From contig NZ_QRMP01000015.1 of assembly GCF_003473295.1 (NCBI RefSeq), positions 16,760 through 80,759 of the forward strand: a stretch of 64,000 bases of DNA, in the 5' to 3' direction. Position 1 is the first letter of the stretch; each line of letters opens with the position of its first letter. Source of the stretch: Parabacteroides sp. AM08-6 (GTDB lineage: Bacteria; Bacteroidota; Bacteroidia; Bacteroidales; Tannerellaceae). The notes beneath the pieces are model-generated. The model saw only the letters and a list, made by a program, of their open reading frames with translations. It was not told the DNA's origin and ran no database searches. A program made the translations under genes and the position numbers. Below, piece by piece: positions 63,347-64,000 of the stretch.

Positions 63347-64000
63347 TTACTTCCTCACATGCGCTATCACCAGAATATGATTATCATCAAATTTAACATT
63401 CGACAGCTTCTCCGGTATTTTTATTGACTGGCCATATTTCTCTACAAAATCAAGCCATTCGGATGCACTCACATGAGCTATAACATATCCGTTATCATCC
63501 ATGTAATGAATAAAAAAAGGCGGAAAACTATTATCCCGAAAGAATATAGCACCCTCTTCTTTCTTAGACAGCACAGTCTTGTTCTTTTCTTTATCATAAA
63601 ATCCCACTCCCCTACCAAATTCTCCACATCTATAAGTAAAAAGAAGATATGGGTCATATTCCCTAAAATCCATCACTGTCGTATAATCAACAAGCCGGAG
63701 TTCAGGCGTTTCCCATTTCTCATAAGGGAATCTTGTCTTGTTTAGTTTAAACGCATAACGAGGTTCTAAATCATCATTTTTAACGGCATATATTGTATCA
63801 ATGAATATGCCACCATAAAAATAAAAATCATTTTTATAATAATAAAAATTGCCCTGACAAAAATCAGCTTCAGTCTTTTTATAATCAGTAAAAAATATCG
63901 TGTTTTTGTAGAACTTGACCGGAGTTCCGTTCCTATCAAAAATAATCAAACGATATTTTTCATTTCCTGTAAGGTTATTCATATAACCGATATAGAGGGA
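63347..64000 (-). CDS. 6-bladed beta-propeller (BF3164-like) protein, 5' truncated
   Basis: The frame is open through the right window edge; the ATG at 63982 is preceded in frame by SLYIGY, so the true start lies outside. About 217 residues are visible, with repeated beta-blade patterns such as YRLIIFDRNGTPVKFY and YYYKNDFYFYGGIFIDTIYA. It resembles the BF3164/6-bladed propeller lipoproteins of Bacteroidales. These often accompany small exported peptides and HlyD adaptors, and a HlyD gene lies 91 bases downstream. Function unknown. Confidence 0.7.
   Translation of the reverse strand, partial: SLYIGYMNNLTGNEKYRLIIFDRNGTPVKFYKNTIFFTDYKKTEADFCQGNFYYYKNDFYFYGGIFIDTIYAVKNDDLEPRYAFKLNKTRFPYEKWETPELRLVDYTTVMDFREYDPYLLFTYRCGEFGRGVGFYDKEKNKTVLSKKEEGAIFFRDNSFPPFFIHYMDDNGYVIAHVSASEWLDFVEKYGQSIKIPEKLSNVKFDDNHILVIAHVRK

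Overview
The window reads as chromosome of a Bacteroidales bacterium, most likely Parabacteroides or a close relative. The signs are gldD/gldE beside a PPTase gene and ssb, an M64 IgA-peptidase-type protein, DUF4153, DUF5715 and PepSY-like families, many SPII lipoproteins, promoters with the Bacteroidota -7 consensus TAnnTTTG, and almost no strong Shine-Dalgarno sequences. Genus is inference; the phylum is well supported. No rRNA, tRNA, CRISPR array, insertion sequence or prophage was seen.

Layout. 1-4005: an OmpR-type two-component pair (kinase cut by the window edge), then an ECF sigma factor, a putative anti-sigma protein and two envelope proteins. 4006-4174: nested palindromic repeats. 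4253-11129: an AraC regulator divergent from an AcrAB-TolC-like RND efflux operon. 11148-21554: an ABC export system (HlyD adaptor, ATPase, two FtsX-like permeases, TolC-like channel) with a kinase that has almost no extracytoplasmic loop and a sigma-54 activator. Two near-perfect sigma-54 promoters, each with the same upstream 14-bp site, tie the two transport operons together. A small phospholipid/undecaprenyl-type cluster (DgkA-like, 71-aa protein, PAP2) sits between them. 21729-26552: PepSY-like lipoprotein, GH2 glycosidase, Dcu transporter.

26884-31408 is an unusual four-gene operon: stand-alone LytTR regulator, membrane-anchored protein resembling NAGPA phosphodiester glycosidases, a TIM-barrel-like lipoprotein and a 719-aa helical-repeat lipoprotein. 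31497-40926 is a complete kdp potassium-uptake locus on the minus strand with two micro-genes missed by length cut-offs (kdpF and a 31-aa membrane peptide), a shortened porin, a split KdpD, and an NtrC-type regulator in place of KdpE. 41137-43711: OmpA-like lipoprotein and a DUF4153 protein, with a 133-bp element bounded by perfect 26-bp inverted repeats between them.

44043-64000 is mostly housekeeping and stress genes: small heat-shock protein, ferritin, AhpC-type peroxiredoxin, M64 protein, pirin, IMP dehydrogenase, DUF5715 protein, phoH-purC-menG-aroE operon, mutY-ssb-gldE-gldD-PPTase on the minus strand, HU, a 29-aa AURKAIP1/COX24-type ribosomal peptide, RNase G, an oxidoreductase lipoprotein, and at the right edge a HlyD export adaptor and a truncated beta-propeller protein.
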